In this document: piece by piece, positions 47,301 through 58,188 of the stretch
Position numbering within the stretch: the stretch's first letter is position 1
How the letters are laid out: each line of letters begins with the position of its first letter
NCBI GenBank assembly: GCA_035548055.1
Contig: DASZTL010000061.1
Coordinates: forward strand, 1 to 64,000
Reading direction: 5' to 3'
DNA length: 64,000 bases
Source of the DNA: DASZTV01 sp035548055
GTDB lineage: Bacteria > Actinomycetota > Actinomycetes > JAFAQI01
Position numbers and translations under genes: made by a program
The notes under the pieces: generated by a model
Database searches by the model: none
The model's input: the letters and a program-made list of their open reading frames with translations, nothing else
Told to the model about the DNA's origin: nothing

Positions 47301-48269
47301 GTGATTTGAGGGTGGTTTCGAACCAGCGGCGAGGGTTGTCCACGAGGAGGGTCTCGATCGCGGCGTCGTCGACGCCGCGCTCTCGGAGTGCCGGCAACAC
47401 GTCCTTGCTGATGTGCAGGAAGTTCCAGTCCGGGGCGGCTTGCAGGAACCGCGGCTCGGCCCAGTCGAAGTAGCACGAGGCGTCATGCGCGAGAGCCATC
47501 CGGTCGCCGTACCCGCGACGGATCAGCTCGGCGACCATCTCCACACGCTCGTCGAACGGCCGGTACACGTTGACACCGAAGCGATCCATGCCAAGCAGGT
47601 AGCCGTGCTCCGCGAGGGCGCTCAAATGGTCCGCGTCGCCTGAGTCCCCGCTATGCGCCAGGCACACCGCCCCAGGCTCGACGCCCTCCTCCTGCAGGAC
47701 ATTGTGAACCTCAAGGCCGCGCTGGGTGCCGGGATGCGTGTGCACCATCACCGGGGCGCCGGTGCGAAGGTGAGCCTGCGCGACCGCGCGCAGCACCCGC
47801 TCGACGCCGGGCAGCATGCCCTCCTCGTCGATCGCGCACTTGAGGAAGGCGGCACGTACGCCGGTGTCGCCGATCCCGTCGGTGATGTCCGTGACGAACA
47901 TGTCGACCATCGGGTCCGGGGCGTTGATGCCCGGCAGGAACGGTCCGCGTAGCCGGAAGTACTTCGGTACGTCGTTGTAGGTGTACACACCCGTCGCGAC
48001 GATGATGTTGAGCTCGATCTGCTGGGCGATCTCCACGATCCTGGGGATGTAGCGACCAAGCCCGATCACGGTTGGATCGACGATGGTGTCGATTCCGGCT
48101 TCCTTCAGCGCCGTGAGCTTCGTGATCGCGTCTTCGACGTTGCGCTCCTCGTCCCAGTCCGTCTTGAAGTTCGCCTGGACCTCGGTCGTCATGACGAAGA
48201 CGTGCTCGTGGATGAGCGTCCGCCCCATGCCTGCGGTGTCGATCACACCGCGTGCGGTGGGGAGCCGCA

Positions 48270-48270
<1 letters not shown>
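47296..48270 (-). CDS. Phosphotriesterase-like metal hydrolase
   Basis: A 324-residue amidohydrolase-superfamily protein of the phosphotriesterase-like (lactonase) group. The metal-binding HEH is in LIHEHVFV near 19-26; further ligands appear as HTHPG and AHSGDSGD near 178 and 208 and AHDASCYFDW near 270. Known relatives hydrolyse lactones, including quorum-sensing ones, or phosphotriesters. It begins one base inside the stop of the acetyl-CoA synthetase gene (TAGTG), so expression is linked. Its stop lies inside repeat copy 3. Confidence 0.88.
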
Positions 48271-50255
<1,985 letters not shown>

Positions 50256-50297
50256 GTCTGCAGCCTTTCATCCTCACTTGCGTCATGCTTGTCGACC

Positions 50298-51683
50298 ATG
50301 GCGCTGATGTCGCTCCAGGACGCAGTCTTCCTGCTCCCGGAGACCCGTGAGCAGCCGATGCACGTCGGGGGTCTGCAGCTGTTCCAGCGCCCCGAGGGCG
50401 CCGGCCGGAATTTCCTCAACGACATGCATGCCGACCTGGTCGCCATCGAGGACGTGGCACCGATCTTCCGTCGCCGCGTGCACCGCTCGGTCGCGACTCT
50501 CGGGCAGTGGGCCTGGGAGGAAGACGCCGATCTTGACCTCGAGCATCACGTCCGGCATTCGGCGCTCCCGCGACCGGGTCGCATCCGCGAGCTGCTCGCG
50601 CTGACCTCACGGCTGCACAGCACCCTGCTCGACCGGCACCGGCCGTTGTGGGAGATGCACCTCATCGAGGGCCTGCAGGACGGCCGCTTCGCGATCTACT
50701 TCAAGCTGCACCACGCGGTGATGGACGGGGTGCACGGGCTGCGCCTGATGCAACGGTCGCTGAAGGCGGATCCGGACGATCTGAGCCTCTGTGCGCCTTA
50801 CCTGCCAGGCGTTACCGCCTCAGCAGGCGCCGGCGGCGGCTTCTCACCGCTCGCACTGCCCGGCCTGCTCGCCGGTGCGGCACGCGACGTCGTGAGCGAC
50901 GCGATCAGCTTCGCCCCCGCGGTGCTGCAGACCGCCGAGCGCCTGGTACGTGAGCAGGCCGCCGCACTGCCCACGGTCGCCCCTCGCACCATCCTCAACG
51001 GCCCGATCACCGGCTCGCGCCGGTTCGCTGCGCAGTCTTGGCCGCTAGAGCGGCTCCGCGGCATCGCGAGAAGTGCCGGCGTCACGATCAACGACGTGGT
51101 GCTGGCGATGTGCTCCGGCGCGCTCCGCGAGTACCTCGACGAGCAGGGCGAGCTACCTGACGCCCCACTGCTCGCGATGGTGCCGGTGTCGCTCGCGTTG
51201 CGCGCTGACGGTCCGGAGAGCACCCACGGCAACAACATTGGCGCGATCATCGCGAACCTCGCGACGGACGAGCCCGACCCCGCCGTCCGTCTGGAGGCGA
51301 TCAGCCGGTCGGTCATGGACGGGAAGGAGCGGCTGGCCGGGATGAGCCGGCTGGCGGTGCTCGCGACATCCGGGATCGCGATGGCACCGATCGCGATGAG
51401 CGCGTTCTTCGGCATCAACCGGCTGATGCCGCCGCCGTTCAATCTTGTGATCTCCAACGTGCCCGGGCCGAAGCAGCCGCTGTGGATGCAAGGAGCGCGT
51501 CTCGACGCCTTCTATCCGCTGTCGATTCCGTCCGGCGGGCAGGCCCTCAACATCACGGTCACGAGCTACGTCGACAACATGGAGTTCGGCCTGACCGGTT
51601 GCCGCCGCCACGTCCCGCACTTGCAGCGGCTGCTGAGCCACCTCGAGAGCTCGCTGGCAGACCTCGAGAAGGCGTTCGGCTAG
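50298..51683 (+). CDS. WS/DGAT wax ester synthase/diacylglycerol acyltransferase
   Basis: A 461-residue bifunctional acyltransferase making triacylglycerol or wax ester from acyl-CoA, as in lipid-storing actinobacteria. The catalytic motif HHAVMDG is at residues 138-144, and the second conserved motifs NLVISNVPGP near 382-391 and PLSIPSGGQALNITVTSYVD near 404-423 are present. Membrane-associated. ATG 50298 taken; ATG 50307 is possible. Acetyl-CoA synthetase next door supplies acyl-CoA building blocks. Confidence 0.94.
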   Translation: MALMSLQDAVFLLPETREQPMHVGGLQLFQRPEGAGRNFLNDMHADLVAIEDVAPIFRRRVHRSVATLGQWAWEEDADLDLEHHVRHSALPRPGRIRELLALTSRLHSTLLDRHRPLWEMHLIEGLQDGRFAIYFKLHHAVMDGVHGLRLMQRSLKADPDDLSLCAPYLPGVTASAGAGGGFSPLALPGLLAGAARDVVSDAISFAPAVLQTAERLVREQAAALPTVAPRTILNGPITGSRRFAAQSWPLERLRGIARSAGVTINDVVLAMCSGALREYLDEQGELPDAPLLAMVPVSLALRADGPESTHGNNIGAIIANLATDEPDPAVRLEAISRSVMDGKERLAGMSRLAVLATSGIAMAPIAMSAFFGINRLMPPPFNLVISNVPGPKQPLWMQGARLDAFYPLSIPSGGQALNITVTSYVDNMEFGLTGCRRHVPHLQRLLSHLESSLADLEKAFG

Positions 51684-51693
51684 TTGTACTGAG

Positions 51694-52158
51694 GTGAACC
51701 GGAGCGCCGTTGCCGGCGTAGTAGGAGACGTGAGCTCCCGGATCCAGCTGCAGGTCGTAGGGCGGGTGCTCACCGCCGTCGCGCTCGCCGTCATGGCGGT
51801 CATCCATCTTCGGCTGTACTCGACGTACGACTACCGCGCGATCCACGCCATCGGGGCGTTGTTCCTCGCCAACGGGATCGCCGGCGCCGTGCTGTGCCTG
51901 GCGATGCTCGGGGTCCCGTCGCGCTTGGTCGGGCTCACCGCGCTGGCGAGCTCCGGTCTGCTCGCCGCCACCTTCGCCGGGTTCGTGATCGCCCTCCAGC
52001 ACCCCCTCTTCGGGTTCCAGGACTCGATCCGCGCGCCGCACGCCTGGACCGCCCTCATCGATGAGGCCGCTGGGGCCGTGATCGCCCTCGTCATCGCCGC
52101 GATGTCACTGCGTGGTGGTGCCACAAGGGCGGTCGCCGGTACCTGGCGGCGAGCATGA
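51694..52158 (+). CDS. Four-helix membrane protein
   Basis: A 154-residue protein with four hydrophobic segments (about 24-43, 52-72, 78-102 and 120-138). No family recognised. It overlaps the ECF sigma gene by 4 bp (ATGA), forming an operon with it and the anti-sigma gene, so a role in sensing or envelope stress is possible. GTG 51694 start is weak. Confidence 0.75.
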   Translation: MNRSAVAGVVGDVSSRIQLQVVGRVLTAVALAVMAVIHLRLYSTYDYRAIHAIGALFLANGIAGAVLCLAMLGVPSRLVGLTALASSGLLAATFAGFVIALQHPLFGFQDSIRAPHAWTALIDEAAGAVIALVIAAMSLRGGATRAVAGTWRRA

Positions 52159-52679
52159 TGATGACCGTGGATCGGGCCGACGAGACCGCGCTGCGCGAGC
52201 TGTACGACGCGCACGCCGGCGCGCTGCTCGCCTACGCGGTCCGCTTGACCGGGGGCGACCGAGGCCGGGCGGAGGACGTGGTGCAGGAGACGTTGCTGCG
52301 CGCCTGGCGGCACCGGGAGGCGCTGGAGGACGCGCGTGGCCCGATCCGCCCGTGGCTGTTCACCGTCGCTCACCATGTCGCGATCGACGCCTACCGTGCG
52401 CGTTCGTCGCGGCCGCACGAAGTGGGGGACTCGGTTCTCGACGTGATCCCGGCCGCCGATGACATCGACGTGCGGCTCGACCGGCTGTTGGTGCTCGATG
52501 CGTTGAGCGCGTTGTCGACCGAACACCGAAGCGTCCTCGTGGAGACCTATTACCGCGGCCGGTCGGTCGCCGAGGCTGCCGACGCCCTGGGGGTGCCGCC
52601 CGGAACGGTCAAGTCCCGCACCTTCTACGCCCTCCGTGCACTGAAGCTCGCCCTCGCGGAGCGCGGGGTGAGCTCGTGA
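52155..52679 (+). CDS. ECF sigma factor (SigL-like)
   Basis: A 174-residue extracytoplasmic-function sigma factor with region 2 (LYDAHAGALLAYAVRLTGGDRGRAEDVVQETLLRAW in pieces, near 16-52) and region 4 with its helix-turn-helix (SVAEAADALGVPPGTVKSR near 138-156). It would redirect RNA polymerase to a stress regulon. The next gene encodes a zinc anti-sigma factor, overlapping as GTGA, the SigL-RslA type arrangement. Confidence 0.93.
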   Translation: MMMTVDRADETALRELYDAHAGALLAYAVRLTGGDRGRAEDVVQETLLRAWRHREALEDARGPIRPWLFTVAHHVAIDAYRARSSRPHEVGDSVLDVIPAADDIDVRLDRLLVLDALSALSTEHRSVLVETYYRGRSVAEAADALGVPPGTVKSRTFYALRALKLALAERGVSS

Positions 52680-53371
52680 ACTGCCAGACGGCGACCGGGG
52701 CGCTCGGCGTCTACCTCGTGGGCGCGATCGAACCAGGGGAGCGCGCCGAGGTCGACGTCCACCTTCGCGGCTGTGCTGCCTGCCGCGCCGAGCTTGCCGA
52801 GTTGGCGATGCTCCCCGCGATGCTCGACAGGCTGACGCTCGACGACGTCGCCGAAGTCATCCCGGACTCGACCGCGCCAGAGGACCTGTTCGCCCGGGTC
52901 GCGGCGCGAGCGCGCGCAGAGGCCGATGCGGCGGCAGCGGCCGACCAGCCGGCAGGCGGGGCCTCGGTGGCCGGGGTGCGACGGCGACCACGCTGGCAGC
53001 TGATGGCTGCCGCCGCGGCAGCCGTTCTCGTCGTCGGCGGGGTGAGCGTCACGGCGGTCGAGGTGCTGCGTTCCGCTCCTGGCCCGGAGACGGTCAACGC
53101 GGCGCAGGGCGCAGTCCACATGCGGGTCGCGCTGACCTCCCAGGCCACGGGCACCGCGTTGCGGGTCACCGTCTCCGGTCTGTCGAACGACGAGCACTGC
53201 CGGCTGCTGGCGATTGCCGCCGACGGGACGACCGACCTGGTCAGCCAGTGGGACGCGACGTACGCCGGTGAAGCGCAGGTCACCGGGTCGACCTCGATCG
53301 CGACCTCGGACCTGCGGCAGCTGATCCTGCTCGGCCGAGATGGCAGCCAGCTGGTCGCGGCCGACGTCTGA
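52676..53371 (+). CDS. Zinc-binding anti-sigma factor (ZAS type)
   Basis: A 231-residue protein. The N-terminal ZAS motif is seen as HLRGCAAC near 29-36 (HxxxCxxC), preceded by a first cysteine C3. A membrane helix lies near 102-122 (WQLMAAAAAAVLVVGGVSVT) and the C-terminal part, about 135-231, is outside and beta-rich. It probably holds the ECF sigma until a redox or envelope signal. The C-terminal domain resembles that of RslA/RskA proteins. Confidence 0.9.
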   Translation: MNCQTATGALGVYLVGAIEPGERAEVDVHLRGCAACRAELAELAMLPAMLDRLTLDDVAEVIPDSTAPEDLFARVAARARAEADAAAAADQPAGGASVAGVRRRPRWQLMAAAAAAVLVVGGVSVTAVEVLRSAPGPETVNAAQGAVHMRVALTSQATGTALRVTVSGLSNDEHCRLLAIAADGTTDLVSQWDATYAGEAQVTGSTSIATSDLRQLILLGRDGSQLVAADV

Positions 53372-53536
53372 TCTGCCCGATCCGGCCCGAAATCTCCACC
53401 TGTACGCCCATATGGCGTAATTCCATGTGGCATTCGGCTGAGCCGGCTGGCGGGTTCTATTGCGCCGAAAAGCGGGCATCCTCCGAATAACCGCTGCTCA
53501 ACGCCGACGGGCAGCCGCCCCAGGAGAAGTGCCGAC

Positions 53537-53914
53537 GTGACGACCGCCACCCGCGAGGTCTTGACGCTTGTGTCGTCTCGCAACGCCCCGGCCGAGGCGC
53601 GGCGCGCGGTCCACGACTTCGCCGAAGCGGTCTCACCGTCCTCCGCGCGCACCGCTGAGCTGCTCGCCTCCGAGCTCGTCACCAACGCGGTCACCCACGG
53701 TCGTGGCGAGGTGACCGTCGTCATGGAGTACGACGTCGACGGGCTTGCCGTGACCGTTTCCGACGACGAGCCGGCCATGCCGGAGGTCGCCGCGACGACG
53801 CCGGCCGCGCAGGGCGGTCGCGGCCTGCGGCTCGTCGAGGTGCTGTCCAGCGACTGGGGAGTCAAGCCGGACCGTCGCGGTCATGGCAAAGGGGTCTGGT
53901 TCCGTCTCGGCTAA
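53537..53914 (+). CDS. RsbW-like ATP-binding protein
   Basis: A 125-residue HATPase domain protein of the anti-sigma kinase type. The N box ELVTNAVTHGR near 46-56, G1 VSDDEPAMPE near 74-83 and G2 GGRGLRLVEVL near 95-105 are present; there is no sensor domain. Such single-domain proteins inhibit sigma-B-type factors or bind anti-anti-sigma proteins. GTG 53537 with AGGAGAAG upstream. The gap 53372-53536 contains no gene. Confidence 0.88.
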   Translation: MTTATREVLTLVSSRNAPAEARRAVHDFAEAVSPSSARTAELLASELVTNAVTHGRGEVTVVMEYDVDGLAVTVSDDEPAMPEVAATTPAAQGGRGLRLVEVLSSDWGVKPDRRGHGKGVWFRLG

Positions 53915-53928
53915 CCGGGTACTGTTAC

Positions 53929-53947
53929 GCAGGTAAGCCTTACCTAA
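53929..53947. promoter_or_regulatory. DtxR/IdeR iron box before efeU
   Basis: The perfect palindrome AGGTAAGCCTTACCT (53931-53945) extends to AA, matching 17 of 19 positions of the IdeR consensus TWAGGTWAGSCTWACCTWA. It lies 46 bp before the efeU start, consistent with iron-dependent repression. Confidence 0.88.
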
Positions 53948-53992
53948 GGTGCCGTTCCGGCGGGGCGGCCCCGACCTGCGTGATGTGAGGGC

Positions 53993-55474
53993 ATGCTTCC
54001 CACCTTCGTCATCGGCCTCCGTGAGGGCCTTGAAGCGGCACTGATCGTCGGCATCGTCGCGGCCTTCCTGCGCAAGCAGGAGCGCACCGACCTGCTGCGT
54101 TGGGTATGGGCCGGCGTTGCCGCCGCCGTGGTGCTGTGCCTCGCGGTCGGCGCCGGGCTCGAGGCCGTGTCGCGCGACCTCCCGCAGCGCCAGCAAGAGG
54201 GTCTCGAGACGGTGATCGGTGCGCTCGCCGTCGTGATGGTCACCTACATGGTCGTCTGGATGCGGCGCCACTCCCGGGAGCTGAAGGGCAGTCTCGAAGG
54301 GGCCGCGGCGTCTGCGTTGACCACGGGGTCCGGTCGGGCGCTGGTGGCGATGGCGTTCCTTGCGGTCATCCGCGAGGGGTTCGAGACGGTCGTCTTCCTG
54401 ATGGCGACGTTCAACGAGAGCGGCTCTGGCCCCGGCCCGGTCCTTGGCGCCGTACTCGGCATCCTGGTGGCTGTCGGTCTCGGGTACGGCATCTATCGCG
54501 GTGGGGTCCGGATCAACCTCTCGAAGTTCTTCCGGGCCACCGGCCTGGTGCTGGTCCTGGTCGCCGCCGGTCTCGTGATGACGGCCCTGCACACCGCGCA
54601 CGAGGCGACCTGGTTGAACGCCGGCCAGCAGAGCACCGTGGACCTCACCTGGCTGGTCCACCCAGGATCGGTCCAGTCGTCGCTGCTGACGGGCATGCTC
54701 GGCATGCAGCCGCGGCCGGTCCTGATCGAGGTCGTCGGCTGGTTGGTCTACCTGGTCCCGGTCGCGCTGTACGTCGGGTGGCCGGCCGGCCGCCGGATCT
54801 CACTGCAGACGGCGAGCCGCCTGGCAGCTGCGGGCGCGGTCGTCTCGGTCGCCACGGCGGGGCTCCTGATCGCGACCCGGCCGGAAGCGCCGACGGCGCG
54901 GCCGTTCGCGGTGCCGACCGGCTACGAGCGTGCCGGAACGGCAGAGGTCGACGGTCTCGCGGTGCTCCGGTATACTCGGACGACGACCGGCATCCCGTCG
55001 ACCCGGCCGCTGAGTGCGGAGAAGGTGGCGCGCCACAACGGGGGGCGGTTGCCGCTCGGCCTGACACCCGGGCCTGACGGCCGGTTCGCGGTCGACGTCT
55101 CGACCGAGACCACGGACACGATCGAGGTCGATGCCCGCACCCACGACCTGATCGCCAGCAGCAAGGTGACCCGTAGGGCGATGACGGCGAATGGTGCACC
55201 GGTCGGCGCACCCGTGGTTCTCTCGCGCACGCAGCGACCCGCGGCGGAGGTGGCGAAGGCGGTGGTCTCGGCCCGCCACGATGGCTCCGTGCTCGCCAGC
55301 CGGCACGACCGGCGGGTCGCCGCGGAGTGGCTGCTGGGACTCGGCGTGGCGCTGCTCGCCGTCGCCGGCGGCGGGTTCATCGCGGGACGCTCGCTGCGTC
55401 GCCGCGCCGGCTCGCCGACCCCCCTGGACGGCCCGGAGGCGGCTTTGGTAGAAAGAGAGGTAAGCCTTACCTAA
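53993..55474 (+). CDS. efeU: EfeU ferrous iron permease, C-terminally extended
   Basis: A 493-residue FTR1-family permease. The two iron motifs REGLE (R10-E14) and REGFE (R127-E131) are intact within about seven membrane helices covering residues 1-290. The protein then carries about 200 more residues: an extracytoplasmic beta-rich domain (DTIEVDARTHDLIASS) and a last helix LLGLGVALLAVAGGGF. Typical EfeU is about 280 residues. It transports Fe2+ or Fe3+ with EfeO and EfeB. Iron boxes lie before it and over its stop. Confidence 0.92.
   Translation: MLPTFVIGLREGLEAALIVGIVAAFLRKQERTDLLRWVWAGVAAAVVLCLAVGAGLEAVSRDLPQRQQEGLETVIGALAVVMVTYMVVWMRRHSRELKGSLEGAAASALTTGSGRALVAMAFLAVIREGFETVVFLMATFNESGSGPGPVLGAVLGILVAVGLGYGIYRGGVRINLSKFFRATGLVLVLVAAGLVMTALHTAHEATWLNAGQQSTVDLTWLVHPGSVQSSLLTGMLGMQPRPVLIEVVGWLVYLVPVALYVGWPAGRRISLQTASRLAAAGAVVSVATAGLLIATRPEAPTARPFAVPTGYERAGTAEVDGLAVLRYTRTTTGIPSTRPLSAEKVARHNGGRLPLGLTPGPDGRFAVDVSTETTDTIEVDARTHDLIASSKVTRRAMTANGAPVGAPVVLSRTQRPAAEVAKAVVSARHDGSVLASRHDRRVAAEWLLGLGVALLAVAGGGFIAGRSLRRRAGSPTPLDGPEAALVEREVSLT
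55456..55474. promoter_or_regulatory. Second DtxR/IdeR iron box, before efeO
   Basis: The same AGGTAAGCCTTACCTAA (55458-55474) overlaps the stop codon of efeU and sits 34 bp before efeO. It suggests that efeOB has its own iron-controlled promoter in addition to the one before efeU. It matches 17 of 19 consensus positions. Confidence 0.88.
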
Positions 55475-55507
55475 CCAAGCCGTCTGCCCGTAGGGGGAGA
55501 GCCACCG

Positions 55508-56689
55508 ATGTACTCACGGCCGTTGCCGCACGCTCGTACGCTTCGCACCGCGGGGACTGGTGCCGTCGTGGCGGTCGCCGTCGCGGCCTGTGGCGGGGCA
55601 AGCTCTGGCGGTGGGACGGCGGGTGCGTCCGGTAGCTCGCGTCACGCCGTCGTGACGATCTCCGAGGCCGACGGCTGTCAGGTGTCCGCGACGTCCTTCC
55701 GCGCTGGCGCGCTCACGTTCGACATCACCAACAAGGACGCGAACGCGGTGACAGAGGTCGAGCTCGAAGCCAACGGGCGCATCGTCGGGGAGAAGGAGAA
55801 CCTGCCCGCGGGGTTCACCGGCAGCTTCTCCGTCAACGTCGACGGCGGGAGCTACGAGCTGGTCTGCCCGGGTGCCAAGCCCGACAGCGTCGCGATCACG
55901 GTCACCGGCAAGGCCGCCTCCTCCGCAGGCACGGTCGCCGACCTCCTCAGGCAGGGCGCGAAGGAGTACGCCGGGTACGTCAATGACCAGGCGACCGAGC
56001 TCGTCGAGGCCGCCGAGACGCTGCGCGACGCGATCAAGTCCGGCAACCTCACCGATGCCCAGACTGCCTACGACAAGGCTCGACCGTTCTACGAGAAGAT
56101 CGAGCCGGTTGCGGAGTCCTTCACCGCCGGCAAGGTCAATCTCGACGCCGACATCGACGCCCGTGAAGGCGATGTGCCGGCCGCCCAGTGGCAGGGCTTC
56201 CACCGCATCGAGAAGGGTCTGTTCGCCGACCAGAGCGTCGAGGGCCTGTCGACGTACGCCGCGGGTCTGGTCGCCAACACCAAGACGCTGCGGAAGCTGA
56301 CTGTCGGGCTGACCTTCCAGCCCTACGAGATCGCGAACGGGGCGCAGGAGCTGCTCGACGAGGTCGCAGCCTCCAAGATCACCGGCGAGGAGGAGCGCTA
56401 CTCCCACATCGACCTCGTCGACATCGAGAACAACGATGAGGGGGCGGAGCAGGCGTTCGCTGCGTTGCGCCCGGGCCTGACGAAGATCGACAGCCAGCTG
56501 ACGGCGACGATCGCCGCGCGCTTTGCCGCGCTCGACGCGCTCATCGAGACCTATCGAACCGGCGACAACCCGTCGGGCTTCGTCTACTACGGCGACCTCA
56601 CCAAGGCCGACAAGCGAAAGCTGGCCGCGGCCGTCAAGGCAGTGCAGGAGCCGCTGTCGAAGGTTGCCAGCAAGGTCGCCCAGGGCTAG
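55508..56689 (+). CDS. efeO: EfeO iron-uptake lipoprotein
   Basis: A 393-residue exported protein. The signal peptide ends in a lipobox-like AVAAC near residue 27, so it is probably anchored to the membrane. A cupredoxin-like domain (about 45-125) precedes the M75 imelysin domain with the HxxE motif in HRIEKGLF. EfeO binds iron and hands it to EfeU. It starts 33 bp after efeU and is followed by efeB 30 bp on. Confidence 0.93.
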   Translation: MYSRPLPHARTLRTAGTGAVVAVAVAACGGASSGGGTAGASGSSRHAVVTISEADGCQVSATSFRAGALTFDITNKDANAVTEVELEANGRIVGEKENLPAGFTGSFSVNVDGGSYELVCPGAKPDSVAITVTGKAASSAGTVADLLRQGAKEYAGYVNDQATELVEAAETLRDAIKSGNLTDAQTAYDKARPFYEKIEPVAESFTAGKVNLDADIDAREGDVPAAQWQGFHRIEKGLFADQSVEGLSTYAAGLVANTKTLRKLTVGLTFQPYEIANGAQELLDEVAASKITGEEERYSHIDLVDIENNDEGAEQAFAALRPGLTKIDSQLTATIAARFAALDALIETYRTGDNPSGFVYYGDLTKADKRKLAAAVKAVQEPLSKVASKVAQG

Positions 56690-56719
56690 GCGACCCGAGT
56701 CGGCGAGGAAGGGGAACCG

Positions 56720-57976
56720 GTGCGCGCCGAGGACGTGCGGCCTAGCCGGCGGCAGTTCGTGACCAGCGCGTTGGGCGCGGCCGGGGTGCTCGTCGCCGGC
56801 GGCGCGGGCGGTGTCGCGATCGGTCGCGCGGCGGACGGCGGCTCGAGCTCGCAAGTCGGCGGCACGATCCCGTTCTACGGCCCGTACCAGGCCGGTATCG
56901 CGACGCCCGCACAGGACCGGCTCGCCTTCGCGGCGTTCGACCTCACCAGCTCGAACCGGCACGAGGTCGCGCTGCTGCTCGGGAAGTGGGCAGCAGCCGC
57001 GGCCCGGATGACACAGGGCGACCTGATCGGCGCGGTCACGGACGCGCCGCAGGCGCCGCCGATCGACACCGGAGAGGCGCTCGGCCTCGGCCCCGCGCAG
57101 CTGACCATCACCGTCGGGTTCGGCCCGTCGGTGTTCGACAGCCGCTATGGCTTGGCGGGCAAGCGGCCGGCGGCACTCGCCGACATCCCGCCGCTGCCGG
57201 GCGACGCGCTGCGGGCGGGGATCAGCAACGGCGACATCGGCGTACAGGCCTGCTCCAACGACCCGCAGGTCGCCTTCCACGCGATCCGCAACTTCGCGCG
57301 TCTCGCCCGCGGAACCGCGGTGATGCGGTGGTCGCAGCTCGGGTTCGGGCGCACATCCTCGACGTCGACCTCGCAAGAGACGCCCCGCAACCTGATGGGC
57401 TTCAAGGACGGCACGAACAACATCAAGGCCGAGGCCACGGCCGACTTCGACAAGTTCGTGTGGGTCGGGTCCGAGACCGATCAGCCGTGGATGCGCGGCG
57501 GCAGCTATGTCGTGACCCGACGAATCCGCATGCTGATCGAGTCGTGGGACACCGACTTCCTCGCCGATCAGGAGAATGTGTTCGGCCGGCTCAAGAACAG
57601 CGGCGCACCGCTCGGCGGGAAGACCGAGTTCGAGCCGGTCGACCTGGTGGCGAGGCATCCGGACGGCACTCCGGTGATCCCGGCCGACGCCCACATTCGC
57701 CTTGCCTCGCCGCACGCTCACGGCGGCAAGAAGATCCTTCGCCGGGGCTACTCGTTCACCGACGGGATCGACCCCGACACCGGGCTGCTCGACGCCGGGT
57801 TGTTCTTCATCGCCTACCAGAAGGACCCGCGAGAGCAGTTCGTGCCGATTCAGCGGCTGCTGGGCGGCTCGGACAGCCTGAACGAGTACATCCGGCACAC
57901 CTCGAGCGCGTTGTTCGCCGTGCCGCGGGGGCTGTCAGGCCCCGGTGACTGGTGGGGCAAGGAGCTGTTCGGCTGA
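56720..57976 (+). CDS. efeB: EfeB, Tat-exported DyP-type peroxidase
   Basis: A 418-residue haem peroxidase. The N-terminal twin arginine SRRQFVTS near 10-17 followed by a hydrophobic stretch is a Tat signal. The DyP signature GFKDGTNN is near 228-235, and a distal arginine lies in the HIRLASPHAHGG region. EfeB oxidises ferrous iron or removes iron from haem, completing the Efe system. GTG start. The last 42 bases overlap the convergent zinc-ribbon gene. Confidence 0.94.
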   Translation: MRAEDVRPSRRQFVTSALGAAGVLVAGGAGGVAIGRAADGGSSSQVGGTIPFYGPYQAGIATPAQDRLAFAAFDLTSSNRHEVALLLGKWAAAAARMTQGDLIGAVTDAPQAPPIDTGEALGLGPAQLTITVGFGPSVFDSRYGLAGKRPAALADIPPLPGDALRAGISNGDIGVQACSNDPQVAFHAIRNFARLARGTAVMRWSQLGFGRTSSTSTSQETPRNLMGFKDGTNNIKAEATADFDKFVWVGSETDQPWMRGGSYVVTRRIRMLIESWDTDFLADQENVFGRLKNSGAPLGGKTEFEPVDLVARHPDGTPVIPADAHIRLASPHAHGGKKILRRGYSFTDGIDPDTGLLDAGLFFIAYQKDPREQFVPIQRLLGGSDSLNEYIRHTSSALFAVPRGLSGPGDWWGKELFG

Positions 57977-58114
57977 CGCGGTGACCGCTGTTCGGCAGGC
58001 CTGCGGGGCGCCGTCGCAGCACGGCTCGTAGTACCGGCACGAGGGGCAGCGGTTGTGCGCCTGCTCGGCGTACATCTGGGCGCCGCAGTTGGGGCAAGGT
58101 AGATCGAGTGCCAT
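57935..58114 (-). CDS. Small zinc-ribbon protein
   Basis: A 59-residue Cys-rich protein: CPNC near 7-10, CPSC near 23-26 and then CC and C close after (YYEPCCDGAPQAC), likely a zinc ribbon. Start taken at ATG 58114 (MALDLPCPNC); an upstream ATG at 58159 would add 15 residues. It is divergent from the imuA' operon and lies behind the LexA box, so it could share SOS control. It overlaps the efeB end by 42 bp. Function unknown. Confidence 0.65.
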   Translation of the reverse strand: MALDLPCPNCGAQMYAEQAHNRCPSCRYYEPCCDGAPQACRTAVTASAEQLLAPPVTGA

Positions 58115-58162
58115 CGGGTCATGATGGATGCCGGGGAGTCCGGCAACCCGGATTGACATGAT

Positions 58163-58178
58163 TCGAACATACGTTCGA
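58163..58178. promoter_or_regulatory. LexA (SOS) box
   Basis: TCGAAC-ATAC-GTTCGA, a perfect match to the actinobacterial LexA operator TCGAAC-N4-GTTCGA. It ends 10 bp before the imuA' start and should bring the imuA'-imuB-dnaE2 operon under DNA-damage control. The divergent zinc-ribbon gene starts 49 bp on the other side. Confidence 0.95.
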
Positions 58179-58188
58179 TGATGGCGGG

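Noticed and set aside
55514..57898. A 794-codon open frame on the minus strand across efeO and efeB
   Set aside because: It is a frame shadow of two clearly recognised plus-strand genes; its product is Arg/Gly/Asp-rich without any domain.
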